Shown piece after piece: positions 9,727 through 19,756 of a DNA stretch of 32,208 nt. This stretch comes from Bartonella tribocorum (GTDB lineage Bacteria; Pseudomonadota; Alphaproteobacteria; Rhizobiales; Rhizobiaceae). The position numbers and the translations under genes were made by a program. How positions within the stretch are numbered: the first letter of the stretch is position 1; each line of letters begins with the position of its first letter. The notes below the pieces were generated by a model. The model was not told the DNA's origin and searched no databases. It saw nothing but the letters and a program-made list of their open reading frames with translations. The stretch is taken from positions 37,156 through 69,363 of the forward strand of contig NZ_NJPP01000002.1 in the NCBI RefSeq assembly GCF_002778015.1, written 5' to 3'.

Positions 9727-12700
9727 TCAACTGAAATAACTTTGCAGAGAACGTACTTCAAGGCGCTTACTTTTGAGTGCTTTGATTGCTTCTACGACGG
9801 CTTCGGTACCCGCTATTGTTGTATAATAGGGGACATTTTGCATAAGTGCGGCATAGCGTAATGATTTGGAGTCTGAGATGGCACTGGCTGTACTGGTTGT
9901 ATTAAAAATCAATTGAATTTGGCGATTACGAATAGCATCTTCAATATGCGGGTGTCCTTCTAAAACTTTGTTGATTTTTTTTGCTTCAACATGATGTTCG
10001 GTGAGAAACTTTTGTGTTCCACTTGTTGCAACAACAGAAAAGCCAAGCTCTGTTAAACGTTTTACAGGATTTAAGATACGTTTTTTGTCTTCATCTCTTA
10101 CAGAAACGAATAAAGTTCCCTCCTTAGGGAGTTTGACACCAGCTCCAAGTTGCGCTTTAGCAAAAGCAAGCGCAAATTCATAGTCAAGTCCCATAACTTC
10201 ACCGGTTGAGCGCATTTCTGGACCAAGCAGTGTATCAACACCTGAAAAACGGGCAAAAGGAAACACGGCTTCTTTGACGGCAATATGTTGTTTTTTCTGC
10301 GAAGAAGGTAATCCACCATAAGCTTGGAGAACATTGTGCAGCGTTTCTCCTGCCATAATACGTGCAGCCATCTTAGCAATAGGGCGACCAATTGTTTTTG
10401 CAACAAATGGAACCGTCCGCGAAGCACGGGGATTGACTTCTAAGACATAAATGGTGTCATCTTTAATGGCATATTGTACATTCATTAAGCCACGAACATG
10501 AAGTGCTTGTGCTAATGCTTTGGTTTGGCGCTCTAATTCAGCGACGATGCTATGTGAGAGCGTATGGACTGGTAAAGAACATGCTGAATCACCAGAGTGG
10601 ATTCCTGCTTCTTCAATATGTTCCATAATTCCTACGATCAGAGTTTCTTCACCATCACACAGACAATCAATGTCTACTTCAATGGCTTCTGTTAGATAGG
10701 TGTCAAAGAGAAGTGGATTTTTACCAAGCAATATATTGATTTGGCCTGTTTTGTCGTTGGGATAACGTGCTTTGATATCTTCTGGAATTAATTCAGGAAC
10801 ACTTTCAAGTAAATAATTTTGCAAGCTTCGTTCATCACGGATAATTTGCATAGCACGCCCTCCTAAAACATAAGAGGGACGTACAACGAGTGGGAATCCT
10901 AGTTCATGGGCGATGAGGCGCGCTTGTTCGATGGAGTGAGCAATACCATTTTGAGGTTGTGTTAAGTTAAGTTTAAATAATAGCTTTTGAAAGCGATCTC
11001 TATCTTCTGCTAGATCGATAGCATCAGGTGAAGTCCCTAAGATGGGAATGTTGTGTTTTTCAAGAGTGCTTGCCAATTTCAATGGCGTTTGTCCGCCAAA
11101 TTGAACGATGACTCCAACGAGTTCGCCTTTTTCCTGTTCTGCTTCTAAAATAGCGATAACATCTTCTGTTGTTAAAGATTCAAAGTAAAGACGATCAGAG
11201 GTATCATAGTCAGTTGAAACGGTTTCAGGGTTGCAGTTAATCATAATCGCTTCAAAACCTGCATCATGCAGGGCAAAAGCCGCATGGCAGCAACAGTAAT
11301 CAAATTCGATCCCTTGCCCAATGCGGTTTGGACCACCACCTAGAATAGCAATTTTTTTGCGTTCAGAAACGTGTGTTTCTGAGTGTTGGACACCGGCAAA
11401 GGGAACTTCATATGTTGAATACATATAGGCTGTAGGAGAAGAGAATTCAGCGGCACAAGTGTCAATCCGTTTGAAGACTTGTTTAACATCCAGTGATTTG
11501 CGCAAAGCGGCGATATCATTGGGGTTTTGTCCGGTAAGAGTGGCTAATCGCGCATCTGAGAATCCCATAGCTTTTAACATACGTAAGTTATCTGCGTCTT
11601 GGGGTAACCCATGGACGCGGATACGCTGTTCCATTTCAATGATGGAGACGATTTGTTCTAAAAACCATGGGTCAATTTTACTGATTTGGTGAATTTCATT
11701 TAAGGGCAAACCCGCACGCATGGCTTGAGCAATATAGCGCAGACGGTCAGGGCTTGGTATGGCAATAGCTGAACGTATAGAATTTTTTTCATCCCCTTCA
11801 GCATGTTCTGGAATGACAATTTCATCAAGACCAGTAAGTCCTGTTTCAAGTCCACGGAGTGCTTTTTGTAATGACTCTTGAAAAGTGCGTCCAATAGCCA
11901 TGACCTCTCCTACAGATTTCATAGCAGTCGTCAGAATAGGTGATGCCCCAGGAAACTTTTCGAAAGCAAAACGAGGAATTTTTGTCACGATATAGTCAAT
12001 AGAAGGCTCAAATGATGCTGGTATTGCACCACCTGTGATATCATTTTTTAATTCATCAAGTGTATAGCCAACGGCAAGTTTTGCTGCTATCTTAGCAATA
12101 GGAAAACCCGTTGCTTTTGAGGCAAGCGCTGAAGAGCGAGAAACACGCGGATTCATTTCAATAACAATGAGACGCCCATTTTCGGGATTGACAGCAAACT
12201 GTACATTGGACCCTCCCGTTTCAACACCAATTTCACGCAAGACAGCAATCGAAGCATTGCGCATACATTGATATTCTTTATCGGTTAAGGTGAGAGCAGG
12301 GGCTACAGTGATCGAATCACCGGTATGAATCCCCATCGGATCAATGTTTTCAATAGAACAAACAATGATACAGTTGTCGTTCTTATCACGAACAACTTCC
12401 ATCTCATATTCTTTCCACCCTAAAACACTTTCTTCAATGAGAACTTCTGTTGTAGGAGAAGCTTCAAGCCCCCGTTCAATAATTTCATAAAATTCAGAGC
12501 GATTATACGCAATTCCACCTCCAGTTCCACCAAGGGTAAATGAAGGACGAATAATAGCTGGAAGCCCAACAACATCAAGCGCTTGAACTGCTTTTGCTGT
12601 TGCATGGGCGATATAATGTTGTTTGCGATCAGCTTCGGTATGCCGCCAGTTGCGTTCAAGTTCTTCGAGGGCTTTTTCAAGGGCTGCACCAGAAAGCTTT

Positions 12701-13212
12701 TCTTTAAGTTCAGCACGCGTTTTTGCGTGTTGTTGACGATTTTCTTCTTTTAGTTCTGTTGCATTGGCTAACATAGACCGTGGTGTTTCCAAATCAATTT
12801 TTGCCATCGCTTGGCGGAATAAGGCACGATCTTCCGCTTTATCAATAGCTTCGGCATTGGCCCCTATCATTTCAACATGATAGCGGTCTAAAATACCCAT
12901 ACGCTTTAGTGATAAAGCGGTATTGAGAGCTGTTTGCCCTCCCATGGTGGGCAAAAGGGCATCGGGGCGTTCATGGGCAATAATTTCGGCAACGATTTCA
13001 GGCGTAATGGGCTCTATATACGTTGCATCAGCGAGATCTGGATCTGTCATAATCGTGGCGGGATTAGAATTAACCAAAATAATTCTGTATCCTTCTTCTT
13101 TTAATGCTTTACAAGCTTGCGTGCCTGAATAGTCAAATTCACATGCCTGACCAATGATAATAGGTCCTGCTCCGATGATAAGAATGGATTTTATATCTGT
13201 GCGTTTGGGCAT
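9727..13212 (-). CDS. carB: Carbamoyl-phosphate synthase large subunit
   Basis: Makes carbamoyl phosphate from bicarbonate, ATP and ammonia supplied by the small subunit CarA, for arginine and pyrimidine synthesis; carA is not in this window. The 1161 residues show the two homologous halves, each with its ATP-grasp domain: the first has [10 protein letters not shown] near 228, [15 protein letters not shown] near 268 and [15 protein letters not shown]; the second has [31 protein letters not shown] and [13 protein letters not shown]. An MGS-like regulatory domain forms the C-terminus. It is longer than E. coli CarB (about 1073), largely because of an insert of about 50 charged residues at roughly 152-203 ([20 protein letters not shown]). 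From memory, rhizobial CarBs share this. AGGAAAAAG precedes the ATG. Confidence 0.97.
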   Translation of the reverse strand: MPKRTDIKSILIIGAGPIIIGQACEFDYSGTQACKALKEEGYRIILVNSNPATIMTDPDLADATYIEPITPEIVAEIIAHERPDALLPTMGGQTALNTALSLKRMGILDRYHVEMIGANAEAIDKAEDRALFRQAMAKIDLETPRSMLANATELKEENRQQHAKTRAELKEKLSGAALEKALEELERNWRHTEADRKQHYIAHATAKAVQALDVVGLPAIIRPSFTLGGTGGGIAYNRSEFYEIIERGLEASPTTEVLIEESVLGWKEYEMEVVRDKNDNCIIVCSIENIDPMGIHTGDSITVAPALTLTDKEYQCMRNASIAVLREIGVETGGSNVQFAVNPENGRLIVIEMNPRVSRSSALASKATGFPIAKIAAKLAVGYTLDELKNDITGGAIPASFEPSIDYIVTKIPRFAFEKFPGASPILTTAMKSVGEVMAIGRTFQESLQKALRGLETGLTGLDEIVIPEHAEGDEKNSIRSAIAIPSPDRLRYIAQAMRAGLPLNEIHQISKIDPWFLEQIVSIIEMEQRIRVHGLPQDADNLRMLKAMGFSDARLATLTGQNPNDIAALRKSLDVKQVFKRIDTCAAEFSSPTAYMYSTYEVPFAGVQHSETHVSERKKIAILGGGPNRIGQGIEFDYCCCHAAFALHDAGFEAIMINCNPETVSTDYDTSDRLYFESLTTEDVIAILEAEQEKGELVGVIVQFGGQTPLKLASTLEKHNIPILGTSPDAIDLAEDRDRFQKLLFKLNLTQPQNGIAHSIEQARLIAHELGFPLVVRPSYVLGGRAMQIIRDERSLQNYLLESVPELIPEDIKARYPNDKTGQINILLGKNPLLFDTYLTEAIEVDIDCLCDGEETLIVGIMEHIEEAGIHSGDSACSLPVHTLSHSIVAELERQTKALAQALHVRGLMNVQYAIKDDTIYVLEVNPRASRTVPFVAKTIGRPIAKMAARIMAGETLHNVLQAYGGLPSSQKKQHIAVKEAVFPFARFSGVDTLLGPEMRSTGEVMGLDYEFALAFAKAQLGAGVKLPKEGTLFVSVRDEDKKRILNPVKRLTELGFSVVATSGTQKFLTEHHVEAKKINKVLEGHPHIEDAIRNRQIQLIFNTTSTASAISDSKSLRYAALMQNVPYYTTIAGTEAVVEAIKALKSKRLEVRSLQSYFS

Positions 13213-13642
13213 GGCTTTTTCCTATGACAAATATCCGTGCGCGATTATGGCAAGAAAAATATTTAAGTTTTAAGGCTACAGTTATTTTATAAGTTAAGTG
13301 ACAAAGAAAGTAAGCACTAAAATACCTTTTCCATGCTTTTTTTCATAAAATTGAAGATAAATTTCGTTGTTTGTTGAGTGACCTTATCAGTATATCAAAA
13401 GGATAACCTTTGATGAGAAAATAAGTGTGCGCTGAAGAATGAGAATATTCAAGCATTTGTGGGGAATAAAATATGAAACATTATGCTTTGATGAGGCTTC
13501 ATAAAATGAAATGGAAAACATATTGTGTTATTCCGTAAAATATTGCTGTTTAGAGGGCGATATAGGGCATGAAAATGATATACGAAGTATTTTTTGTTAG
13601 AGTATGTGATAAAATTCAATTGAGGACTTATCAGGAGAATTT
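13213..13642. other. Intergenic region with the carB promoter
   Basis: Non-coding AT-rich sequence ahead of carB. The carB promoter should be here, but no clear hexamer pair or attenuator hairpin is visible. I see no pyrimidine- or arginine-responsive leader peptide. Confidence 0.35.
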
Positions 13643-13720
13643 ATGAAGCGAACCATATTGAAGTGGTTAGGGTTGGAGACTGTGAGAGAAGAAGCTAGAT
13701 TGTTGATAGATCGGCGCTAG
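13643..13720 (+). CDS. Possible 25-residue small protein or gene fragment
   Basis: A short frame opens with ATG five bases after AGGAGA, a good ribosome binding site, and reads MKRTILKWLGLETVREEARL before ending IDRR and a TAG. It is basic and amphipathic, without a membrane segment or signal peptide. I do not recognise it. It may be a real small protein, or the first part of a longer gene whose 3' end is lost, since further coding-like sequence is not evident before the alkyltransferase gene at 13884. Confidence 0.3.
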   Translation: MKRTILKWLGLETVREEARLLIDRR

Positions 13721-13883
13721 TCGAAGTCTTGGTTCTCTACGGTGGGAAGAAAGTTAATCTCTATCTGTTTCCTTCTATAAAACAGTGGGAGTGTATTTTA
13801 GTACAATAACGAAGAAGATAATTTCAGGGTAATCATGTTTGGTTTTAAAAGATAGTTAATACTCCCCCTTTATTTTATAGATA

Positions 13884-14438
13884 ATGTTCAAAACTTTTTA
13901 CAATATAGAGAAAGTTAAGATGTTGAACATTTCCCAAAAAAGAATATTTTGTCTGAAAGATGTATCCATAGGAAAGCTTTTGGTGGGAAAATCTCAAAAA
14001 GGGATTTTTCATATCGCCTTAGGAGATACGGCAGAGCAATTGTTCCAGGAGTTCATGGTACGCTTTGGTGATGCACAACAAGTTGTGGGTGACAATGTAT
14101 TTAAGAGAGAAGTTGCTCATATTATAGCCATGATAGAAACGCCTAAGTTGGTAAAGCAATATAATTTTCCCTTAGATATAAGTGGTACCGTTTTCCAGCG
14201 GCAAGTATGGACAGCATTATGCGATATACCGTGTGGTGAAACAATTTCATATAAGGAATTAGCATGCCGTTTAGGGATGCCAAATGCTTTTCGTGCTGTT
14301 GCGCATGCGTGTGCACGTAATGAATTGGCTGTCATCATTCCTTGTCATCGTGTTGTGCGTAAAAACGGTTTTATCTCAGGGTATCGTTGGGGGAGGAAAC
14401 GGAAACAAATTCTGCTACAACGGGAACAAAATGGCTGA
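13884..14438 (+). CDS. ogt: Methylated-DNA--protein-cysteine methyltransferase (Ada C-terminal type)
   Basis: DNA repair protein that transfers alkyl groups from O6-alkylguanine to its own cysteine and is thereby used up. The acceptor is C154 in IIPCHRVVR, with the helix-turn-helix region FRAVAHACARNELA before it and ISGYRWGRKRKQILL after it. A degenerate N-terminal ribonuclease-like subdomain spans about residues 20-90. The order and wording resemble the C-terminal half of Ada more than classical Ogt, but the Ada N-terminal phosphotriester and AraC-like domains are absent. The start is uncertain: the ATG at 13884 lacks a good ribosome binding site, and the ATG at 13920, after GAGAAAG, gives 172 residues and is equally possible. 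It converges on the histidine kinase gene with only 13 bases between stops. Confidence 0.9.
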   Translation: MFKTFYNIEKVKMLNISQKRIFCLKDVSIGKLLVGKSQKGIFHIALGDTAEQLFQEFMVRFGDAQQVVGDNVFKREVAHIIAMIETPKLVKQYNFPLDISGTVFQRQVWTALCDIPCGETISYKELACRLGMPNAFRAVAHACARNELAVIIPCHRVVRKNGFISGYRWGRKRKQILLQREQNG

Positions 14439-14451
14439 ATTAAAAACAAAC

Positions 14452-16773
14452 TTAACTTTGCGTGATGGGCATTATAATCGTGACCGTTGTTCCTTTCATT
14501 TCTTTTGAAGTAATTTCAAGTTTTCCTTTATGGAGTTCTAACAAGGAGCGTGAAATAGCTAATCCAAGACCCGATCCCGTATGCGATTTAGTAAGCTGAT
14601 TTTCAACTTGTTCAAAAGGTTGGCCCAGTTTTTTGATGGCTGATTGTGGAATTCCAACACCTGTATCTGTAATTTTAAAAATAAGGTTATTTTTTTTCTT
14701 GAAAGCGCAGACATCAATATTTCCACCAGAAGGCGTAAATTTAACGGCATTAGAGATGAGATTAAGGAAAATCTGTTTCATTGCACGTCCATCAACTTCA
14801 GCATGAAGCTCTGAGGTGATATTTGTTGTAACAGCAATATTTTTTTCTTGAGCTTGAGGCGTTAGTGTTCGTACTGCTTCACTAATGATGGGTTCAAGAT
14901 TGGTATTTTTACAATCAAGTGTAAATCTTCCAGCTTCGATTTTTGACATATCAAGGATATCATTGATAAGGGTTAAAAGATGGGTCCCGGAATTGTAAAT
15001 ATCATGCATATATTCCTTATAGCGTTTTGAACCAAGGGGACCAAAAGTTGATTGTAACATGATATCTGAAAAGCCGAGAATAGCATTCAATGGAGTACGT
15101 AATTCATGAGACATATTGGCTAAAAATTCTGATTTAGCCTTATTGGCACTTTCGGCACGTTCTTTTTCTTCTTTCAGACTTTTATTAAGTTTTTCAACTT
15201 CTGTTGCACGTTGTTGAGCACTCCCTCTCGTGCGTTTAAGTTCTTGAATGAAAGAAAAAAGACGCCTTTCACTGTCTTCAAATTTTTCCTGTTGTTGTTT
15301 AAGCTCAGAAATGTCAGTACCAATACAAACCAATCCTCCATCTTGAGTTCGCCGTTCATTAATTTTAAGCCAATAACCATTTGCCGTTTGGCGAATACTG
15401 GTTAAGTTTCCGGTACCATCATCTTTAAGAGGATATTCACTGAGTGCAGGGCGGGCCATGGCTTCAACGGTTGCACGTTGGATTCCTGATTGTAGAATTT
15501 GTTTAGGAATAGCGGCATATTCACAAAATTTGCTGTTGGACATGACTAAACGTCCCTCAGCATCCCACAAGACAAAAGATTCTGAAATGTTTTCAATTGC
15601 ATCACGGATACGAAGGTCGGCTTGCGCTGTTTGTTCAGCCAGTTGTTGCTGTTCACTAATGTCGAAAGAAATACCAACCAAATGGGGTTCTTCTTCTTCA
15701 GTAACTTCAGCGCGAAGTCGCATCCATACATAATGACCATCAGCATGACGCATGGGAACATTGATATCAATATGCTTTTTTTTGCCTCCCATTAATTCTT
15801 GAGCAAGGTCAAAAAAATTGGCATCATTTGGATTGATAATGGCGCTAATTTGAGAAATTGAAAGCAATGCATCTTGAGGGATATAGCCAAGCATTTCGTA
15901 CATTGCTCGTGACCAATAAACGCGCCCCCTCGCCATATTCCAATCCCATAATCCACAACGCCCACGCATCATTGCCATATCAATGCGGTTTTGAATTTTT
16001 TCTGAAACAAGATCTGTTTTACGCGCTCGTAAAAGTTGATTATAATAAGCATAAAGAAGAACAAGAATAATACCGCTTGTTCCGATGAAGAGGGTTATAT
16101 TAAGCGAAAAAAATTTGCGCCATTCCATAGCGCTATCTTGCGTCTTCTCACTAATAAATACGCCATATTGCCCGTTTTCTGTTTGGTGAAATGAAGCAAG
16201 AGCAGGGGTATCTTTGCCTATTGTGATTTTCATAATTCCAGCATCTTGTCCAAGAGATTGTAAAGCAATGCTATCAGAGATAAAATCTTGCAAAGGTTTT
16301 TCTAAGATGATCTCTGAACTGGATGAAGCCAAGACATTGCCTTTTTGATCAACAATAGCGATCAGAGTGCTGGGATTAATAAAATCGTGATTGCGAAAAG
16401 TGGTGAGAATATTTTGTAAGTGACTATGAGAAAGGGCAGAGCCTTTTCCTCTCTGAGAAACAGCCAATAAATCACGATCAATAGTGTTGGTAATATGAGA
16501 AGCTAAGAGAGTGAGGGTAGAGCGCGTGCTTTTATCAATTGTATTGCGCCAATCATAGACTGATACAAAACGAATTACTACAAGGACAATAAGAAATGCG
16601 ACAATGACAAATGGAAGTGAACGTCTTAACCAAGGTTCAATAAAGAAAAGCTTTTGATAGGCAGAGCCAGACAGCAGATAAACAGGTTTTGTCTGCGCTT
16701 TATGACTTTGAGCGCTTGATTTTGAATCAGCATATATTTCGGTTGGCGCATTATATGCGTCCAATTTAGCCAT
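14452..16773 (-). CDS. pleC: Membrane-bound PAS sensor histidine kinase, PleC-like
   Basis: Inner-membrane sensor kinase of 773 residues. Two membrane segments (about 53-72 and 223-245) bracket a periplasmic domain of about 150 residues. Two PAS-like domains follow (about 265-375 and 390-495), then a coiled coil (500-548), the dimerisation/phosphoacceptor box SEFLANMSHELRTPLNAI with His556, and the ATPase domain: N-box NLISNAVKFTP near 673, G1 DTGVGIP near 703, F-box PFEQV and G2 GSGLGLAIS. The GPLGSKRYKEYMHDI stretch after the H-box is typical of the PleC/DivJ/PdhS group that acts on DivK and PleD in alphaproteobacterial cell-cycle control. There is no receiver domain. AAAGGA lies seven bases before the ATG. 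The PleC assignment is inference; the kinase call is firm. Confidence 0.9.
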   Translation of the reverse strand: MAKLDAYNAPTEIYADSKSSAQSHKAQTKPVYLLSGSAYQKLFFIEPWLRRSLPFVIVAFLIVLVVIRFVSVYDWRNTIDKSTRSTLTLLASHITNTIDRDLLAVSQRGKGSALSHSHLQNILTTFRNHDFINPSTLIAIVDQKGNVLASSSSEIILEKPLQDFISDSIALQSLGQDAGIMKITIGKDTPALASFHQTENGQYGVFISEKTQDSAMEWRKFFSLNITLFIGTSGIILVLLYAYYNQLLRARKTDLVSEKIQNRIDMAMMRGRCGLWDWNMARGRVYWSRAMYEMLGYIPQDALLSISQISAIINPNDANFFDLAQELMGGKKKHIDINVPMRHADGHYVWMRLRAEVTEEEEPHLVGISFDISEQQQLAEQTAQADLRIRDAIENISESFVLWDAEGRLVMSNSKFCEYAAIPKQILQSGIQRATVEAMARPALSEYPLKDDGTGNLTSIRQTANGYWLKINERRTQDGGLVCIGTDISELKQQQEKFEDSERRLFSFIQELKRTRGSAQQRATEVEKLNKSLKEEKERAESANKAKSEFLANMSHELRTPLNAILGFSDIMLQSTFGPLGSKRYKEYMHDIYNSGTHLLTLINDILDMSKIEAGRFTLDCKNTNLEPIISEAVRTLTPQAQEKNIAVTTNITSELHAEVDGRAMKQIFLNLISNAVKFTPSGGNIDVCAFKKKNNLIFKITDTGVGIPQSAIKKLGQPFEQVENQLTKSHTGSGLGLAISRSLLELHKGKLEITSKEMKGTTVTIIMPITQS

Positions 16774-16948
16774 CTCTTGTTCCTTTAATTCCGGAATAAT
16801 GTGATTTAAAACTGCTTTGATCTTTATGAGTAAACCCCATGAGAGTGCAGTGAATCAAAACAGGAGTCTTCTGTCCAGTCTTTTTTTAAAAAAAAGTATT
16901 TTACTTTTATGAATGTGGAATATGCAAAGGAAAAGGCATTTGAAACAC

Positions 16949-16985
16949 GACCAATAAACAGGCCTGGAGTGCCTGTTTATTGGTT
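16949..16985. terminator. Strong hairpin between pepN and the kinase gene
   Basis: CCAATAAACAGGC and its exact complement enclose a seven-base loop; an extra A-T and a G-T pair extend the stem. It lies about 75 bases after the pepN stop and 176 before the kinase start, so it most likely ends pepN transcripts. The T-run after it is short on both strands, which tempers the call. Confidence 0.65.
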
Positions 16986-17059
16986 TAATGATGATCGAGG
17001 TGTTTATAAAATTTATTTCAAAAAATATTTTAACATATTGATTTAAAAAATTTTTTTAT

Positions 17060-19687
17060 TTAAGTAAGCAGACGATTGATGATATCAGCGACATCGCTTG
17101 ATAATTTTGGTGCAGCAGCAATTGTTTTTAATTTCGTTTCAAGTTTTTGTTGCCGAATGGGTTCTAATTGTCGCCAAGAGTGCATCATTGTTAATAATCG
17201 TGAAGAAAGCTGTGGATTTTTTTTGTCAATTTCCAAAATGATTTGGCAAAGAAAATGATAAGATGCTCCATCTATCCTATTGAAGCCTGTGGGGTTATGA
17301 GATGCAAAGACACCAATCAGGGACCGTACACGATTAGGATTATCCTTTGAAAACAGCGGATGTTGCATGAGCTTTTGAACATTCTCGAGTGTTTCTGCGC
17401 CAGCAACCATTGCTTGAATAGAAAACCATTTATCCATGACCAAAGGGTCATGCCGATAGCGGTTTTCAAAATCATTTAAGGCATTTTGTGTCTGCTCACT
17501 TTTATTAAAACGCTTTACGAGAACAGCAATACTTGCCATACGGTCAGTCATATTATCAGCTGTTGCATATTGTGTTGCAGCACGATTTGGATTGTTTTCA
17601 GCAATGGAAAGATAATCCAGTATGATATTTTTTAATGCTCGCTTTCCAGTTTGTACAGTGTTTGGTGAATAGGGCTCTTGAGTTTGCATTTGCCTATAAA
17701 ATTTTGTTAAGAGCTCTTGGTGGGTTTGTGCAAGTGAAGCTAAAAACTGATTGCGGATATAATGAATACGATCTGGATCAATATTTGTACCGATTGTATG
17801 AGCAAGCTCCACTTCACTAGGTAAATTTAAACAGAAGGCACGAAATTCAGGTTCTAAGTTTTCATCTATTATAATCGTTTCAATCAGCTTTAGCAAAGCA
17901 GAAGGGAGTGTTGCTTTTGTCAGTGTTTTATCTTGAATGCTTTGAATCAAAACTTGCGTCATTAATTGATTAAGAGATTGCCAGCGATTGATATGATTGT
18001 CATCATGTTGTGCAAGAAAAATAAGTTCGTTTTCATTGAATGGTGTCTGTAGAATGATTGGCGCAGAAAAATCTCGCAGCAGTGATAAAACGGGTTTTTC
18101 GCGGAGTCCCTTTAATGTAAAGGTTTGGCTTTCCTTGGACAACAGCATAGCGTCTGATTGAATATCTGTTTCCGCTTCATAAGGAAGGTTTTCTCCATTA
18201 GATCCTAACAAGCCAAATACGATAGGGATAAGCATGGGCTTTTTTGTATTTTGTTGTGGGGTTGCAGGAATATGTTGCTTTGCATGAATTGTTAAAACAC
18301 CATCACTATAATGACTATCGATTTCTACGTTGGGAGTTCCAGCTTGTTCATACCACAGCATGAATTGAGAGAAGTTTCGACCAGAAATTTCAGCAAAACA
18401 GGCGATAAAATCTTCAATTGTACAGGCTTGTCCATCATGACGTTGAAAATACAGATCAGTACCTTTACGAAACAGAGAGGGACCTAAAATAGTCCGTATC
18501 ATGCGAACAACTTCAGCACCTTTTTCATAAACCGTTGTGGTATAAAAATTATTAATTTGGCTATATTGACGAGGACGAACAGGATGAGCAAGAGGTCCGG
18601 CATCTTCGGCAAATTGCGTCGTTTTTAATGTTTTTACATCTTCAATTCGCTGTAGGCTGCGTATATTTTGATCTGATGAAAATTCCTGATCACGATAAAC
18701 AGTAAATCCTTCTTTTAAACAGAGTTGAAACCAATCGCGACAGGTAATACGATTACCGCTCCAATTATGGAAATATTCATGGGCAATGACGCGTTCAACA
18801 TTTCTATAGTCTTGATCGGTTGCTGTTTCGGGGTCGACAAGAACATATTTATCATTAAAAACGTTAAGTCCTTTGTTTTCCATTGCCCCCATGTTAAAGT
18901 CTGAAACAGCAACAATATTGAAAACATCAAGATCATATTCGCGCCCGAAACATTGTTCATCCCAACGCATGGAACGTTTGAGAGCATCCATTGCATAGGT
19001 TGCGCGTTTAGTTTTTCCTTTTTCCATATAGATACCAAGCTCGATACGTCGTCCAGATACAGTTGTAAAATGGTCTTCTAACTTATCAAGATCACCACCT
19101 ACTAAAGCAAACAGATAAGATGGTTTAGGATAAGGATCTTCCCAAATGGCAAAATGGCGATTATTCTCTAAAGTTCCTGTTTTCACAAGATTACCGTTTG
19201 AAAGCAAGATTGGGATTGTTTGGGAGTCTGCTTCAATTTTCACTTTATAGGTAGAAAGAACATCTGGACGGTCGTAGAAATAAGTCATACGACGAAATCC
19301 TTCCGATTCGCATTGTGTGCAATAAACACCATTTGAAAGATAAAGCCCCATAAGTTGGCGGTTGCTTTCAGGATTCACTTCTGTAACCAATTTTAATGTA
19401 AAAGGAACTGTTGGTGGCGTTATAATTTCTAAACGTGAAGGCGTAACTTTATAAGCGTTTGGGGCTAATGTCTCATCATTAATTGCAACAGAAATTAAAG
19501 TAAGATCATCTCCAGAAAGTACAAGAGGTGTTAATTCTTTTGTATCGTGACGGGGCTCAATAGACAATAAGGCTGTAACATAGGTTTTTGTTGGTTCCAA
19601 TTGGAAAGAAAGTTGTGTTTTGGGGATAGCGTAAGGGGTTGGCTGGTAGTCTTCCAAACTATAAATAGGTGTTGTTAGCTGTTCCAT
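17060..19687 (-). CDS. pepN: Aminopeptidase N (M1 family zinc peptidase)
   Basis: Cytoplasmic zinc enzyme that removes N-terminal residues from peptides. With the start chosen here it has 875 residues, the usual PepN length. The exopeptidase motif GAMEN is at 267-271, the zinc site H303-E-Y-F-H307 with the third ligand E326 in LCLKEGFTVYRD, and the typical all-helical C-terminal half follows. I prefer the ATG at 19687 over the one four codons upstream (19699) because GGGAGAAACT sits just ahead of it as a ribosome binding site, while the upstream ATG has none. The gene reads the same way as the uracil-DNA glycosylase gene, 69 bases downstream of it, so the two may be co-transcribed. A hairpin at 16949-16985 follows. 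Confidence 0.95.
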   Translation of the reverse strand: MEQLTTPIYSLEDYQPTPYAIPKTQLSFQLEPTKTYVTALLSIEPRHDTKELTPLVLSGDDLTLISVAINDETLAPNAYKVTPSRLEIITPPTVPFTLKLVTEVNPESNRQLMGLYLSNGVYCTQCESEGFRRMTYFYDRPDVLSTYKVKIEADSQTIPILLSNGNLVKTGTLENNRHFAIWEDPYPKPSYLFALVGGDLDKLEDHFTTVSGRRIELGIYMEKGKTKRATYAMDALKRSMRWDEQCFGREYDLDVFNIVAVSDFNMGAMENKGLNVFNDKYVLVDPETATDQDYRNVERVIAHEYFHNWSGNRITCRDWFQLCLKEGFTVYRDQEFSSDQNIRSLQRIEDVKTLKTTQFAEDAGPLAHPVRPRQYSQINNFYTTTVYEKGAEVVRMIRTILGPSLFRKGTDLYFQRHDGQACTIEDFIACFAEISGRNFSQFMLWYEQAGTPNVEIDSHYSDGVLTIHAKQHIPATPQQNTKKPMLIPIVFGLLGSNGENLPYEAETDIQSDAMLLSKESQTFTLKGLREKPVLSLLRDFSAPIILQTPFNENELIFLAQHDDNHINRWQSLNQLMTQVLIQSIQDKTLTKATLPSALLKLIETIIIDENLEPEFRAFCLNLPSEVELAHTIGTNIDPDRIHYIRNQFLASLAQTHQELLTKFYRQMQTQEPYSPNTVQTGKRALKNIILDYLSIAENNPNRAATQYATADNMTDRMASIAVLVKRFNKSEQTQNALNDFENRYRHDPLVMDKWFSIQAMVAGAETLENVQKLMQHPLFSKDNPNRVRSLIGVFASHNPTGFNRIDGASYHFLCQIILEIDKKNPQLSSRLLTMMHSWRQLEPIRQQKLETKLKTIAAAPKLSSDVADIINRLLT

Positions 19688-19756
19688 AGTTTCTCCCATT
19701 CATATTTTAAGAGTTAAAGAAGGTATTTAATTTTAGAGCCAAAGAAGATTAAAGAA

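Noticed and set aside
10098-10427. 109-codon minus-strand frame and other long frames within carB, pepN and the kinase gene
   Set aside because: They are alternate-frame shadows of strongly supported genes.
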